Shown: positions 35,247 through 46,913, numbered from the stretch's first letter. The stretch is DNA of 64,000 nucleotides from Rattus norvegicus (GCF_036323735.1 NC_086020.1:87049710-87113709), one strand, 5' to 3'. A program made the numbers and translations. The notes: generated by a model from the letters alone, not told the origin.

Positions 35247-37068
35247 CCAAAGAGCTCAATATAAACCCAGACACACTGAACCTCATAGAGAGTAAAGAAG
35301 AGATGGCCTTGAACACAGTGACATAGGACACAATTCCTAAACAGAATACCGATCATGAGTGCACAAAGTTGAACATTAAGTAAATTGAAACTCATGATAC
35401 TAAATTGCTTTTATAGGCCAAAGAACACCATGGCTGCTGGAACAAAGGGTTTTTATCAAGTCTGCATCCAGTAGAATGATAGTATCTGAAATATATCAAG
35501 AGCACAGTAAATTAAACACCAAGAAACCAAACAATCCAATTTAAAGTCGGGTACAGACCTACACAGAATACTCAATACAGGAATCTCAAATCATCAAAGA
35601 ACATTTAAAGGCATATACACCATCTTTATTCTTCAGTGAAATGAAAATCAAAATTATTTTCAGATTCCATTATAAACATGTCAAAATGGATAAGATCAAC
35701 AACATGTGACAAAACAAGGATGTGGAGCAAGGGGGACACCTGTCCAATCTTGATGGAAGAACAAATTCTACAACCACTATGGAAATAATTATGCAGGTTC
35801 CTCAAATCCAGATAATTCACTCTTGAGCATAAAGCCAAATAATGCTACATTCTATTTAAAGGACACGGGTTCAATTATATTCATAGCATCTTTATTCATA
35901 ATAGGCAAATACTGGAAACAACCTAGATAATCCCTCAAATGGGTAATTAAAATATGGTATATATTTAAACAATGGAGTAGTACTCAGCTGTTAGAAAAAA
36001 CAAAATCTTGATATTTGCATGGAATCACACACACATAAAAATCATCCTGAGTGTGTAACTCAGAACAAGAAAGAAAAGCACTGTTTGCACTCCCTTACTA
36101 GAACATATTATCCTTTAGGTGAAAGATAATCATAAAACTTTCTATTAACCCAGAGAGACTGAGAAAAGGTAGTGCTTTAGGTGGGATGGCAAGGATCTCC
36201 CTGGGAAGTAGAAATAGAATTGAATTTTTGTGTGGATAAAAGGTGTGTGTGTGGGGTGCTCTGTGGGATGGGACCAGGATAGATGAGGTAGGGGAGAGAG
36301 GCAGAAAGGGAGAGTATGAGTAGCAATTATTGGAATAGCTGGGGTTTAAGGGGCAAGCAGAATAATAATGCAGTGGAAACTTACTGAATGCTATGGTGAT
36401 GACACTAGTAAAGTCTCCTAGAAATACAGGATCCAGAACCAGAAAAGATCATATTGAGTAAGTCAATGAAGTGATTCCTAATGATATTCTGCTAAACTAG
36501 ATGCTAACTAGCTCAATACTCATCAGAAAGACTTCTTCCAACAACTCCTGGGAACAGATGCAGATATCCAGTCCCAGGCATTAGTGGGAACTTAAAGAAC
36601 CCTGAGAAATTAGAGGAGGAAGGATTATTACTCTCAGATATTCAAGGATATAATGAGAATAAGGTCCACTGAATCAATGAAATAGGGCTCATAGGAGCTC
36701 AGAGAGGGAAGCAACATTCATGGATCCTACATGGCTCTGCACTAGGCCCTTTGCATACAGGCTGTGGATGTAATGTTTGGAGGTTGTGTGGAAATCATAA
36801 AAGTAAAGGTAAGAGTGTCTTTGGCTCTTTTTCCTGCTCTAGGACCCTTTTCTCCCTAACAGATTAGCTTGTCTAGGCTTCATATAAAGATTTATATCTA
36901 GTTTTATTACATCTTGTTATGCATTGTTCAGTTGATATCACTAAGAGGCTTGCTTTTTCTGAAGTGAAATCTAGGAGAACTTGCCATGGAGGAGAAAGGA
37001 TGTGGGAGGATGAAAGAAGAGGAGGAAGGGGAGGCTAAAATATTGTATAATAATACATAAAAAATAAA

Positions 37069-37530
37069 TTATAGACATGCTTCACAACTCACACAAAATT
37101 AACTCAAAGTGACTCCTAAACTTCTGTTTTTCTGACCTACCGGCTACTGAAATGTCTTCCAAACAGAGAGTCCCATGCTCTAGAGTTCACTTGCAAATGG
37201 ATCAGAAAGGTCTACTATGGCAATGTAGAACCTTCAGGTCTCAGGTAAATGGAAAATCACTAAATTTCACAGGCAAAATTATGTGGAAGAATAATGTCTG
37301 TTTCATGCCACATGATCTACAATGCAAGATGAAGAATCAGCCTTATCCATCCATTCAACCCAATGCACACCTGAGAAACCTCTGCAGCTCACAAACTTCC
37401 CTTCCCCTGGAATTAAATATCCCTGAATGGTGGAAAACTAAAAGAATTTTTGTTTTCATTTTTATTTCTTTTTTTGTTTTTTTTTAAACTGTCTGTATGT
37501 AATCTGGACTCTCCTGCAATTCATTCTCTA
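37069..37530. other. Non-repeat DNA shared by both arms
   Basis: Pairs with 14,991-15,394. The 111-codon frame at 37,152-37,487 has no counterpart open in the left arm, so it is unlikely to be coding. Confidence 0.55.
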
Positions 37531-37618
37531 GACCAAGATGGTCTTCAACACAGAGATCCACCTGCCACTTCCTCCTGAGTTCTTGGCTTAAAGCCATGGG
37601 TCCCCACCAAGCATTTAA
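37531..37618 (-). mobile_element. B1 SINE, left half (right-arm copy)
   Basis: Reverse-complement partner of the B1 at 14,901-14,990. Confidence 0.75.
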
Positions 37619-37652
37619 ATGTTTTTATTTATCAGTATGTATCTCTGTGTTT

Positions 37653-37707
<55 letters not shown>

Positions 37708-37905
37708 ACATGCATGCATGCATAAGCTAGTGCTCATATGAGTGTGTAAGTTTACCAAGTAATGCAAATAATGAGATCCCCTGGAGGTGGAGTTACAAGC
37801 AGTTGTGATCCACATATTATGGGTTCTGGGAACTGGACTGTGTTTCTCTGGAAGAGCATCAAGCACTCTTAATGACTACTCCATATCTCTAGCCCTAAGA
37901 TTTTA
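37619..37905 (-). mobile_element. B3-like SINE (right-arm copy)
   Basis: Partner of 14,618-14,900, with GT tract at 37,654-37,704 and the tRNA-derived head near 37,880-37,905. Confidence 0.78.
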
Positions 37906-38135
37906 ACCTTGTATTTCTGACAAAATCTTCTGACTGCCTAAGCACACATAAATGCATTAGGCATAAATGAAGCAAAAAGCATATAATCAGTCATAAAATC
38001 CTTTACACATAAGATAATGACACTAATTCTTGAAAAGAAAGAAACACCTTGTTCAATAAAGGATATTTTTTTCAAGCTGGGTGTGATACTCCTTCTTTTC
38101 AGGCCAGCACTCCAGACACTCATGCAGGAAGATCA

Positions 38136-38188
<53 letters not shown>
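38136..38188. repeat. (CA)n microsatellite, expanded only in the right arm
   Basis: About 26 CA units. At the matching left-arm position (8,908-8,935) there is only a short interrupted TG run, so the tract expanded after duplication or contracted on the left. Confidence 0.95.
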
Positions 38189-38191
<3 letters not shown>

Positions 38192-38514
38192 CAAAATATC
38201 CTAAATAACACAGAGGAAAAGGAGCATTTATGGTCATTTCAGGTATCTTCCGCTAGTACCCATAAAATAATCATCTTCAGCAATAAATATTGCCAACCAT
38301 GGTCACACATGCCATTGATTCCAGGATGTGGGAGGCAAATAATGCAGTCTGATAACCAAGAGTTAAAGGCCACTTTGTTCTGCCTAGTTGAATTCATAAT
38401 AATATTGAACTCAAGCCAGTCACACTCAAAAGGTGAATATAATTTTGGCAATATCTTGTTAGTGAATCTAGAAGCTCTATAGTGGCCTCTGAACCATTTC
38501 TGTTTTCTTTTTCT

Positions 38515-38775
38515 TTCCTGTCATTAATTTTTTTTTCACTTTACATCCAAGTTGTGGCATCTCTTACCCCTACCCACCTCATCATTCACACAGTCCCTCC
38601 CTTTTCCCCTGTCTTTTCTCCTCTCAGAATGAGGATACCCCACCCCTGAAATCACTCCATTCTGGTGTATCATGTTACTGTAGGACTAGACATATCTTCT
38701 CCAACTTAGTACTGACAATGTGGCTCACTTTGTGAAATAGGTACCAAAGGGAGGCAACAGATTTAGGGACATTTT
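38515..38775 (-). mobile_element. Old LINE-1 3'UTR fragment (right-arm copy)
   Basis: Partner of 8,395-8,655, starting at the T-rich run near 38,525 and including GGACTAGACATATCTTCTCC. Confidence 0.68.
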
Positions 38776-39217
38776 TGCTCCAGGAGTTAAGGGATCTGAA
38801 CAAAAGCCTGTCTTCTCATCTAGAAATCAAGTCTAATGGACATATAATTTTGTAACTTCGACACCATTAACTACTTGGCCTTCTTACATCATAGACAGAA
38901 TGATTTGTAGCAGAAGAGGAAGGTGCGTTCCCTTTATACTCAAGGGTTAAGATTGTAGGCTATGGAGATTTCAGCAAGATTACAGGACATATTTTCTATG
39001 GTTTTCTATGGAATTCTAAAAGTATTTCAAAGAACCACAACTGTAAATGTCTTAGAATTAGGAAACTCTTTCAGACATCCTTCAAAATATTTTGTAGTCA
39101 AACATATAACCATTTGGGCAACACATATACAATGTGTCATTGGTTTCCTGTATGTGGTAAGAGCAGCTGCTCCTTCATTTGGAGTTACCTTTTTTGGTTA
39201 CTTCCTGTTACCAAAAA
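38776..39217. other. Non-repeat DNA shared by both arms
   Basis: Pairs with 7,952-8,394. No gene recognised. A 120-codon frame crosses this and the next feature, but it is not open in the left arm. Confidence 0.55.
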
Positions 39218-39357
39218 ATGAGTTTTTCTTCATGGTCTCTGCATCAGTTCCTGCTTCCAGTTTTCCATGCTGCTTTAGGTGCTACATTGGTCCTTCCATG
39301 ATGGAGTGTAATAAGGAACTGTAAATCAAATAAAGCCTTTACCTTGCCAGTTGCTTT
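39218..39357 (-). mobile_element. URR1-like repeat fragment (right-arm copy)
   Basis: Partner of 6,147-6,284. Only the first half survives. The second half (left 7,330-7,480) was lost with the 1.67-kb deletion at 39,217. The young LINE-1 tail starts directly at its end. Confidence 0.6.
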
Positions 39358-40078
39358 TTTTTTTTTTTTATTAACTTGAGTATTTCTTATATACATTTCA
39401 AGTGTTATTCCCTTTCCCGGTTTCCGGGCAAACATCCCCCTCCCCCCTCCCCTTCCTTATGGGTGTTCCCCTCCCAACCCTCCCCCCATTGCCACCCTCC
39501 CCCCATAGTCTAGTTCACTGGGGGTTCAGTCTTAGCAGGACCCAGGGCTTCCCCTTCCACTGGTGCTCTTACTAGGATATTCATTGCTACCTATGGGGTC
39601 AGAGTCCAGTGTCAGTCCATGTATAGTCTTTAGGTAGTGGCTTAGTCCCTGGAAGCTCTGGTTGCTTGGCATTGTTGTACATATGGGGTCTCGAGCCCCT
39701 TAAAGCTCTTCAACTTCTTTCTCTGATTCCTTCAACGGGGGACCTATTCTCAGTTCAGTGGTTTGCTGCTGGCATTCGCCTTTGTATTTGCTGTATTCTG
39801 GTTGTGTCTCTCAGGAGCGATCTACATTCGGCTCCTGTCGGTCTGCACTTCTTTGCTTCATCCATCTTGTCTAATTGGGTGGCTGTATATGTATGGGCCA
39901 CATGTGGGGCAGGCTCTGAATGGGTGTTCCTTCAGTTTCTGTTTTAATCTTTGCCTCTCTCTTCCCTGCAGAGAGTATTCTTGTTCCCCTTTTAAAGAAG
40001 GAGTGAAGCATTCACATTTTGATCATCCGTCTTGAGTTTCATTTGTTACAGGCATCAAGGGTAATTCAAGCATTTGGG

Positions 40079-43000
40079 CTAATAGCCACTTATCAATGAG
40101 TGCATACCATGTATGTCTTTCTGTGATTGGGTTAGCTCACTCAGGATGATATTTTCCAGTTCCAACCATTTGCCTACGAATTTCATTAACTCGTTGTTTT
40201 TGATAGCTGAGTAATATTCCATTGTGTAGATGTACCACATTTTCTGTATCCGTTCCTCTGTTGAAGAGCATCTGGGTTCTTTCGGTTTCTGGCTATTATA
40301 AATAAGGCTGCGATGAACATAGTGGAGCACGTGTCTCTTTTAAATGTTGAGGCATCTTTTGGGTATATGCCCAAGAGAGGTATAGCTGGATCCTCAGGCA
40401 CTTCAATGTCCAATTTTCTGAGGAACCTCCAGACTGATTTCCAGAATGGTTTTACCAGTCTGCAATCCCACCAACAATGGAGGAGTGTTCCTCTTTCTGC
40501 ACATCCTCGCCAGCATCTGCTGTCACCTGAGTTTTTGATCTTAGCCATTCTCACTGGTGTGAGGTGAAATCTCAGGGTTGTTTTGATTTGCATTTCCCTT
40601 TTGACTAAAGACGTTGAACATTTCTTTAGGTGTTTCTCAGCCATTCGGCATTCCTCAGCTGTGAATTCTTTGTTTAGCTCTAAACCCCATTTTTAATAGG
40701 GTTATTTGTCTCCCTGCGGTCTAACTTCTTGAGTTCTTTGTGTATTTTGGATATAAGGCCTCTATCTGTTGTAGGATTGGTAAAGATCTTTTCCCAATCT
40801 GTTGGTTGCCGTTTTGTCCTAACCACAGTGTCCTTTGCCTTACAGAAGCTTTGCAGTTTTATGAGATCCCATTTCTCGATTCTTGATCTTAGAGCGTAAG
40901 CCATTGGTGTTTTGTTCAGGAAATTTTTTCCAGTGCCCATGTGTTCCAGATGCTTCCCTAGTTTTTCTTCTATTAGTTTGAGTGTGTCTGGTTTGATGTG
41001 GAGGTCCTTGATCCACTTGGACTTAAGCTTTGTACAGGGTGATAAGCATAGATCGATCTTCATTCTTCTACATGTTGCCCTCCAGTTGAACCAGCACCAT
41101 TTGCTGAAAATGCTATCTTTTTTCCATTGTATGGTTTTGGCTCCTTTGTCAAAAATCAAGTGACCATAGGTGTGTGGGTTCATTTCTGGGTCTTCAATTC
41201 TATTCCATTGGTCTATCTGTCTGTCTCTGTACCAATACCATGCAGTTTTTATCACTATTGCTCTGTAATACTGCTTGAGTTCAGGGATAGTGATTCCCCC
41301 TGAAGTCCTTTTATTGTTGAGGATAGCCTTAGCTATCCTGGGTTTTTTGTTATTCCAGATGAATTTGCAAATTGTTCTGTCTAACTCTTTGAAGAATTGG
41401 ATTGGTATTTTGATGGGGATTGCATTGAATCTGTAGATTGCTTTTGGTAAAACGGCCATTTTTACTATATTAATCTTGCCAATCCATGAGCATGGGAGAT
41501 CTTTCCATCTTCTGAGGTCTTCTTCAATTTCTTTCCACAGTGTCTTGAAGTTCTTATTGTACAGATCTTTTACTTGCTTGGTTAAAGTCACACCGAGGTA
41601 CTTTATATTATTTGGGTCTATTATGAAGGGTGTCGTTTCCCTAATTTCTTTCTCAGCTTGTTTCTCTTTTGTATAGAGGAAGGCAACTGATTTATTTGAG
41701 TTAATTTTATACCCAGCCACTTTGCTGAAGTTGTTTATCAGCTTTAGTAGTTCTCTGGTGGAACTTTTGGGATCACTTAAATATACTATCATATCATCTG
41801 CAAATAGTGATATTTTGAACTCTTCTTTTCCAATCTGTATCCCCTTGATCTCCTTGTGTTGTCTGATTGCTCTGGCTAGAACTTCAAGAACTATATTGAA
41901 TAAGTAGGGAGAAAGTGGGCAGCCTTGTCTAGTCCCTGATTTTAGTGGGATTGCTTCAAGTTTCTCTCCATTTAGTTTAATGTTAGCAACTGGTTTGCTG
42001 TATATGGCTTTTACTATGTTTAGGTATGGGCCTTGAATTCCTATTCTTTCCAGGACTTTTATCATGAAGGGGTGTTGAATTTTGTCAAATGCTTTCTCAG
42101 ATCTAATGAAATGATCATGTGGTTCTGTTCTTTCAGTTTGTTTATATAATGGATCACGTTGATGGTTTTCCGTATATTAAACCATCCCTGCATGCCTGGG
42201 ATGAAGCCTACTTGATCATGGTGGATGATTGTTTTGATGTGCTCTTGAATTCGGTTCGCCAGAATTTTATTGAGTATTTTTGCGTCGATATTCATAAGGG
42301 AAATTGGTCTGAAGTTCTCCTTCTTTGTTGTGTCTTTGTGTGGTTTAGGTATAAGAGTAATTGTGGCTTCGTAGAAGGAATTCGGTAGTGCTCCATCTGT
42401 TTCAATTTTGTGGAATAGTTTGGATAATATTGGTATGAGGTCTTCTATGAAGGTTTGATAGAATTCTGCACTAAACCCGTCTGGACCTGGGCTCTTTTTG
42501 GTTGGGAGACCTTTAATGACTGCTTCTATTTCCTTAGGAGTTATGGGGTTGTTTAACTGGTTTATCTGTTCCTGATTTAACTTCGATACCTGGTATCTGT
42601 CTAGGAAATTGTCCATTTCCTGAAGATTTTCAAGTTTTGTTGAATATAGGTTTTTATAGTAAGATCTGATGATTTTTTTGAATTTCCTCTGAATCTGTAG
42701 TTATGTCACCCTTTTCATTTCTGATTTTGTTAATTTGGACGCACTCTCTATGGCCTCTCGTTAGTCTGGCTAAGGGTTTATCTATCTTGTTGATTTTCTC
42801 AAAGAACCAACTTTTGGTTCTGTTGATTCTTTCTATGGTCCTTTTTGTTTCTACTTGGTTGATTTCAGCTCTGAGTTTGATTATTTCCTGCCTTCTACTC
42901 CTCCTGGGTGTATTTGCTTCTTTTTTTTCTAGAGCTTTTAGGTGTGCTGTCAAGCTGCTGACATATGCTCTTTCCTGTTTCTTTCTGCAGGCACTCAGCG

Positions 43001-43904
43001 CTATGAGTTTTCCTCTTAGCACAGCTTTCATTGTGTCCCATAAGTTTGGGTATGTTGTACCTTCATTTTCATTAAATTCTAAAAAGTTTTTAATTTCTTT
43101 CTTTATTTCTTCCTTGACCAGTTTATCATTGAGTAGAGCATTGTTCAATTTCCACGTATATGTGGGCATTCTTCCCTTATTGTTATTGAAGACCAGTTTT
43201 AGGCCGTGGTGGTCTGGTAGCACGCATGGGATTATTTCTATCTTTCTGTACCTGTTGAGGCCCGTTTTTTGACCAATTATATGGTCAATTTTGGAGAAAG
43301 TACCATGAGGAGCTGAGAAGAAGGTATATCCTTTTGCTTTAGGATAGAATGTTCTATAAATATCCGTCAAGGCCATTTGGCTCATGACCTCTCTTAGTCT
43401 GTCGACATCACTATTTAATTTCTGTTTCCATGATCTGTCCATTGATGAGAGTGGGGTGTTGAAATCTCCCACTATTATTGTGTGAGGTGCAATGTGTGTT
43501 TTGAGCTTTAGTAAGGTTTCTTTTACGTATGTAGGTGCCCTTGTATTTGGGGCATAGATATTTAGGATTGACAGTTCATCTTGGTGGATTTTTCCTTTGA
43601 TGGATATGAAGTGTCCTTCCTTATCTTTTTTGATGACTTTTAGTTGGAAATTGATTTTATTTGATATTAGAATGGCTACTCCAGCTTGCTTCTTCTGACC
43701 ATTTGCTTGGAAAGTTGTTTTCCAGCCTTTCACTCTGAGGTAGTGTCTGTCTTTGTCTCTGAGGTGTGTTTCCTGTACGCAGTAGAATGCAGGGTCCTCG
43801 TTGCGTATCCAGTTTGTTAATGTATGTCTTTTTATTTGGGAGTTGAGGCCATTGATATTGAGAGATATTAAGGAATAGTGATTATTGCTTCCCGTTATAT
43901 TCAT
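40079..43904 (-). pseudogene. LINE-1 ORF2 (endonuclease/reverse transcriptase), frameshifted
   Basis: ORF2 protein normally nicks target DNA and copies LINE-1 RNA into it. Here it starts with MNITGSNNHYSLISLNINGL. The endonuclease domain (residues about 1-240) keeps QETHL, GDFNTPLSSMD and the SKIDHIIG motif. The reverse transcriptase keeps the catalytic FADD box (SLFADDMIVY), and the C-terminal cysteine-containing region follows. The frame is broken near 42,655 (in a T run, A run in the gene), near 42,100, near 40,685 (a shortened A run) and near 40,290. The pieces are 416, 184, 461, 152 and 83 codons. Each break looks like a small indel in an otherwise conserved gene of about 1,270 codons. 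Confidence 0.92.
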
Positions 43905-44022
43905 AATTGGATGTGAGGTTATGTTTGTGTGCTTTCACTCTCTTTGTTTTGTTGCCAAGACGATTAGTTTCTTGCTTCTTCTAGGGTATAGCTTGCCTCC
44001 TTATGTTGGGCTTTACCATTTA

Positions 44023-45038
44023 TTATCCTTTGTAGTGCTGGATTTGTAGAAGATATTGTGTAAATTTGGTTTTGTCATGGAATATCTTGGTTTCTCCATC
44101 TATGTTAATTGAGAGTTTTGCAGGATACAGTAACCTGGGCTGGCATTTGTGTTCTCTTAGGGTCTGTATGACATCAGTCCAGGATCTTCTGGCCTTCATA
44201 GTTTCTGGCGAGAAGTCTGGTGTGATTCTGATAGGTCTGCCTTTATATGTTACTTGACCTTTTTCCCTTACTGCTTTTAATATTCTTTCTTTATTTTGTG
44301 CGTTTGGTGTTTTGACAGTTATGTGACGGGAGGTGTTTCTTTTCTGGTCCAATCTATTTGGAGTTCTGTAGGCTTCTTGTATGTCTATGGGTATCTCTTT
44401 TTTTAGGTTAGGGAAGTTTTCTTCTATGATTTTGTTGAAGATATTTACTGGTCCTTTGAGCTGGGAGTCTTCAATCTCTTCTATACCTATTATCCTTAGG
44501 TTTGATCTTCTCATTGAGTCCTGGATTTCCTGTATGTTTTGGACCAGTAGCTTTTTCCGCTTTACATTATCTTTGACAGTTGAGTCAATGATTTCTATGG
44601 AATCTTCTGCTCCTGAGATTCTCTCTTCCATCTCTTGTATTCTGTTGGTGAAGCTTGTATCTACAGCTCCTTGTCTCTTCTTTTGGTTTTCTATATCCTG
44701 GGTTGTTTCCATGTGTTCTTTCTTGATTGCTTCAATTTCCATTTTTAATTCCTTCAACTGTTTGATTGTGTTTTCCAGGATTCTTTCAGGGATTTTTGCG
44801 ATTCCTCTCTGTAGGCTTCTACTTTTTTATTAATGTTTTCCTGTTTTTCCCTAAGGGAGTTCTTCACGTCTTTCTTGAAGTCCTCCAGCATCATGATCAA
44901 ATATGATTTTGAAACTAGATCTTGCTTTTCTGGTGTGTTTGGATATTCCATGTTTGTTTTGGTGGGAGAATTGGGCTCCGATGATGCCATGTAGTCTTGG
45001 TTTCTGTTGCTTGGGTTCCTGCGCTTGCCTCTCGCCAT
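44023..45038 (-). pseudogene. LINE-1 ORF1 (RNA-binding protein), one frameshift
   Basis: ORF1 protein forms trimers that coat LINE-1 RNA. The start MARGKRRNPSNRN is at 45,038. The first 94 codons run to 44,754, and the rest reads in another frame (44,757-44,023, 244 codons), so a single small indel near 44,760-44,790 splits it. The total of about 338 residues is close to the usual length. Visible parts are the charged N-terminus, a coiled-coil stretch rich in E, K and L, the RRM-like segment with LRIIGIEE, and the C-terminal domain with RITPDFSPETMKARR. Confidence 0.92.
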
Positions 45039-45792
45039 CAGATTATCTCTAGTGTTACTTTGTTCTGCTATTTCTGACAGTGGCTAGACTGTCCTTTAAG
45101 CCTGTGTGTCAGGAGGGCTGTAGACCTGTTTTCCTCTCTTTCAGTCAGTTATGGGGACAGAGTGTTCTGCTTTCGGGCGTGTAGTTTTTCCTCTCTACAG
45201 GTCTTCAGCTGTTCCTGTGGGCCTGTGTCTTGAGTTCACCAGGCAGCTTCTTTGCAGCAGAAAAGTTGGTCTTACCTGTGGTCTCGAGACTCAAGTTCAC
45301 TCGTAGGGTGCTGCCCACGGGCTCTCTGCAGCGTCAGCAACCAGGAAGATATGCCCTGCCTCTTCCAGGAGCTTCAGTGCACCAGGGTTCCAGATGACTT
45401 TGGCGTTTTACTCTGGCATCCGAGATGTGTGTGCCAAGAGCAGTCTCTTCTGGTTTCCCAGGCTTGTCTGCCTCTCTGAAGGTTTAGCTCTCCCTCCCAC
45501 GGGATTTGGGTGCATAGTACTGTGTATCTGGTCTGTTTCCTTCAGGTTCGGGCAGTGTCTCAGGCAGGGGTCCTGCCGCTCCTGGGCCCTCCCCATGGGA
45601 GCCCAGAGGCCTTATACAGTTTCCTCTTGGGCCAGGGATGTGGGCAGGGGTGGGCAGTGTTGGTGGTCTCTTCCGCTCTGCAGCCTCAGGAGTGCCCACC
45701 TGACCAGGCGGTTGGGTCTCTCTCTCTCATGGGGTCTGGGAGCAGAGAGCTGCTGCAGGCCGGGATCCGCGGGTGTGAGACTTCCGGTAAAC
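45039..45792 (-). promoter_or_regulatory. LINE-1 5'UTR with internal promoter
   Basis: This GC-richer stretch directly upstream of ORF1 is the 5'UTR that carries the internal RNA polymerase II promoter in rodent LINE-1. No TATA box is obvious. CpG dinucleotides are more frequent than around it. A second copy, cut off about 55 bases earlier, stands alone at 51,241-51,952. Antisense frames of 100-152 codons across it are open because of base composition. Confidence 0.75.
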
Positions 45793-46473
45793 ACCTCTTG
45801 TTCCCCTTTTAAAGAAGGAGTGAAGCATTCACATTTTGATCATCCATCTTGAGTTTCATTTGTTCTAGGCATCTAGGGTAATTCATGCATTTGGGCTAAT
45901 AGCCACTATCAATGAGTGCATACTATGTGTGTTTTTCTGTGATTGGGTTACCTCACTCAGGATGATATTTTCCACTTCCAACCATTTGCCTACGAATGCC
46001 GAATGTCTGAGAAACACCTAAAGAAATGTTCAACATCTTAAGTCATAAGGGAAATGCAATTCAAAACAACCCTGAGATTTCAACTCTCACCAGTGAGAAT
46101 GGCTAATATCCAAAACTCAGGTGACAGCAGATGCTGGCGAGGATGAGGAGAAAGAGGAACACTCCTCCATTTTTGGTGGGATTGCAGACTGGTACAACCA
46201 TTCTGGAATTCAGTCTGGAGGTTCCTCAGAAAATTGGATATTGAACTGCCTGAGGATCCAGCTATACCTCTCTTGGGCATATATCCAAAAGATGCCCCAA
46301 CATATAAAAAAGACACATGCTCCACTATGTTCATAGCAGCATTATTTATAATAGCCAGGAGCTGGAAAGAACCCAGATGCCCTTCAACAGAGGAATGGAT
46401 ACAGAAAATGTGGTACATCTACACAATGGAATATTACTCAGCTATCAAAAACAATGACTTTATGAAATTCGTA
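45793..46473. mobile_element. Inverted LINE-1 fragment fused to the 5' end of the young LINE-1
   Basis: 45,793-45,995 is minus-strand LINE-1 (end of ORF2 and start of 3'UTR, beginning at TCTTGTTCCCC). 45,996-46,473 is plus-strand LINE-1 (C-terminal part of ORF2, with CPSTEEWIQK). The two meet at ATTCGTAG: in LINE-1 order, the plus piece ends where the minus piece begins. This is the signature of a 5' inversion. The minus piece is joined directly to the 5' end of the full-length element. The 152-codon plus frame at 45,394-45,852 crosses this junction and is an artefact. Confidence 0.82.
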
Positions 46474-46913
46474 GTCATTCTTTAAGCTAAAATACTCCTG
46501 GCATAACCTGTGCCTTGCCTCCCTTCCACAGACGAGGAAGGGTTGGAAAGTGTGAATGAGGCTTTAAGTAAGACTCAGGAATAATTGGAGGGAGCCTATG
46601 TACATAACTAGATGTCCTTCTTTCAGCCCTTTTTTGTGCAGTCCTATTTAAAAGATGCTTTCATCCCTAGCTCCTAGTCTTTTATATGCCAGTCTTTTGA
46701 TTTTGGGTGTGCCATGTGGAATAGAGAATGAAGGAGAGCATCTTTACTTTGCCCTTTATCTAGGAAACCAGCAGGTATACAATAGATTAAGAAATATTTG
46801 TGAGTAACCTTTACACAACCTTAACAGAGCCATTTTATGGCAAAATAAATAATTTCCTAAAAAGGACATAACAAAATGAATGGTTTTGTTTTTCAGATAT
46901 AGGCAAAAACTTT
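46474..46913. other. Non-repeat arm sequence (right copy)
   Basis: Partner of 4,273-4,680. No gene recognised. Confidence 0.7.

Larger units (their letters stand above)
32138..37068 (+). mobile_element. Right-arm copy of the old Lx-like LINE-1, cut at the arm end
   Basis: This is the reverse-complement partner of 15,395-20,310. It begins abruptly inside ORF2 (TAGAAGAGAAGGAAGC near 32,138), with no LINE-1 sequence before it. It runs through the reverse transcriptase and C-terminal regions to the Lx-type 3'UTR ending near 37,068. It carries the same nested insertions at 33,166-33,727 and 34,545-35,246. It lacks the ID and the 21,151 LINE-1 fragment, because those lie beyond the arm end. Confidence 0.87.
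39354..45792 (-). mobile_element. Near full-length young rat LINE-1
   Basis: On the minus strand from 45,792: a GC-richer 5'UTR of about 750 bases, ORF1 from 45,038, ORF2 from 43,904, a 3'UTR with a long G-rich block (39,433-39,506) and a poly-A tail (T run at 39,354-39,370). All domains are in order and few bases are lost, which makes it the youngest long element in the window. ORF1 has one frameshift and ORF2 about four, so it is not active as it stands. It has no counterpart in the left arm, and no target-site duplication was found. Confidence 0.93.

Noticed and set aside
38962..39324. 120-codon plus-strand frame in the right arm
   Set aside because: It crosses the deletion junction at 39,217 into the URR1-like repeat, and the matching left-arm DNA is not open.
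42703..43272. Long plus-strand frame (189 codons) and other plus-strand frames across 40,300-45,850
   Set aside because: They are antisense to ORF1, ORF2 or the 5'UTR of the minus-strand LINE-1, and are open because of its composition.
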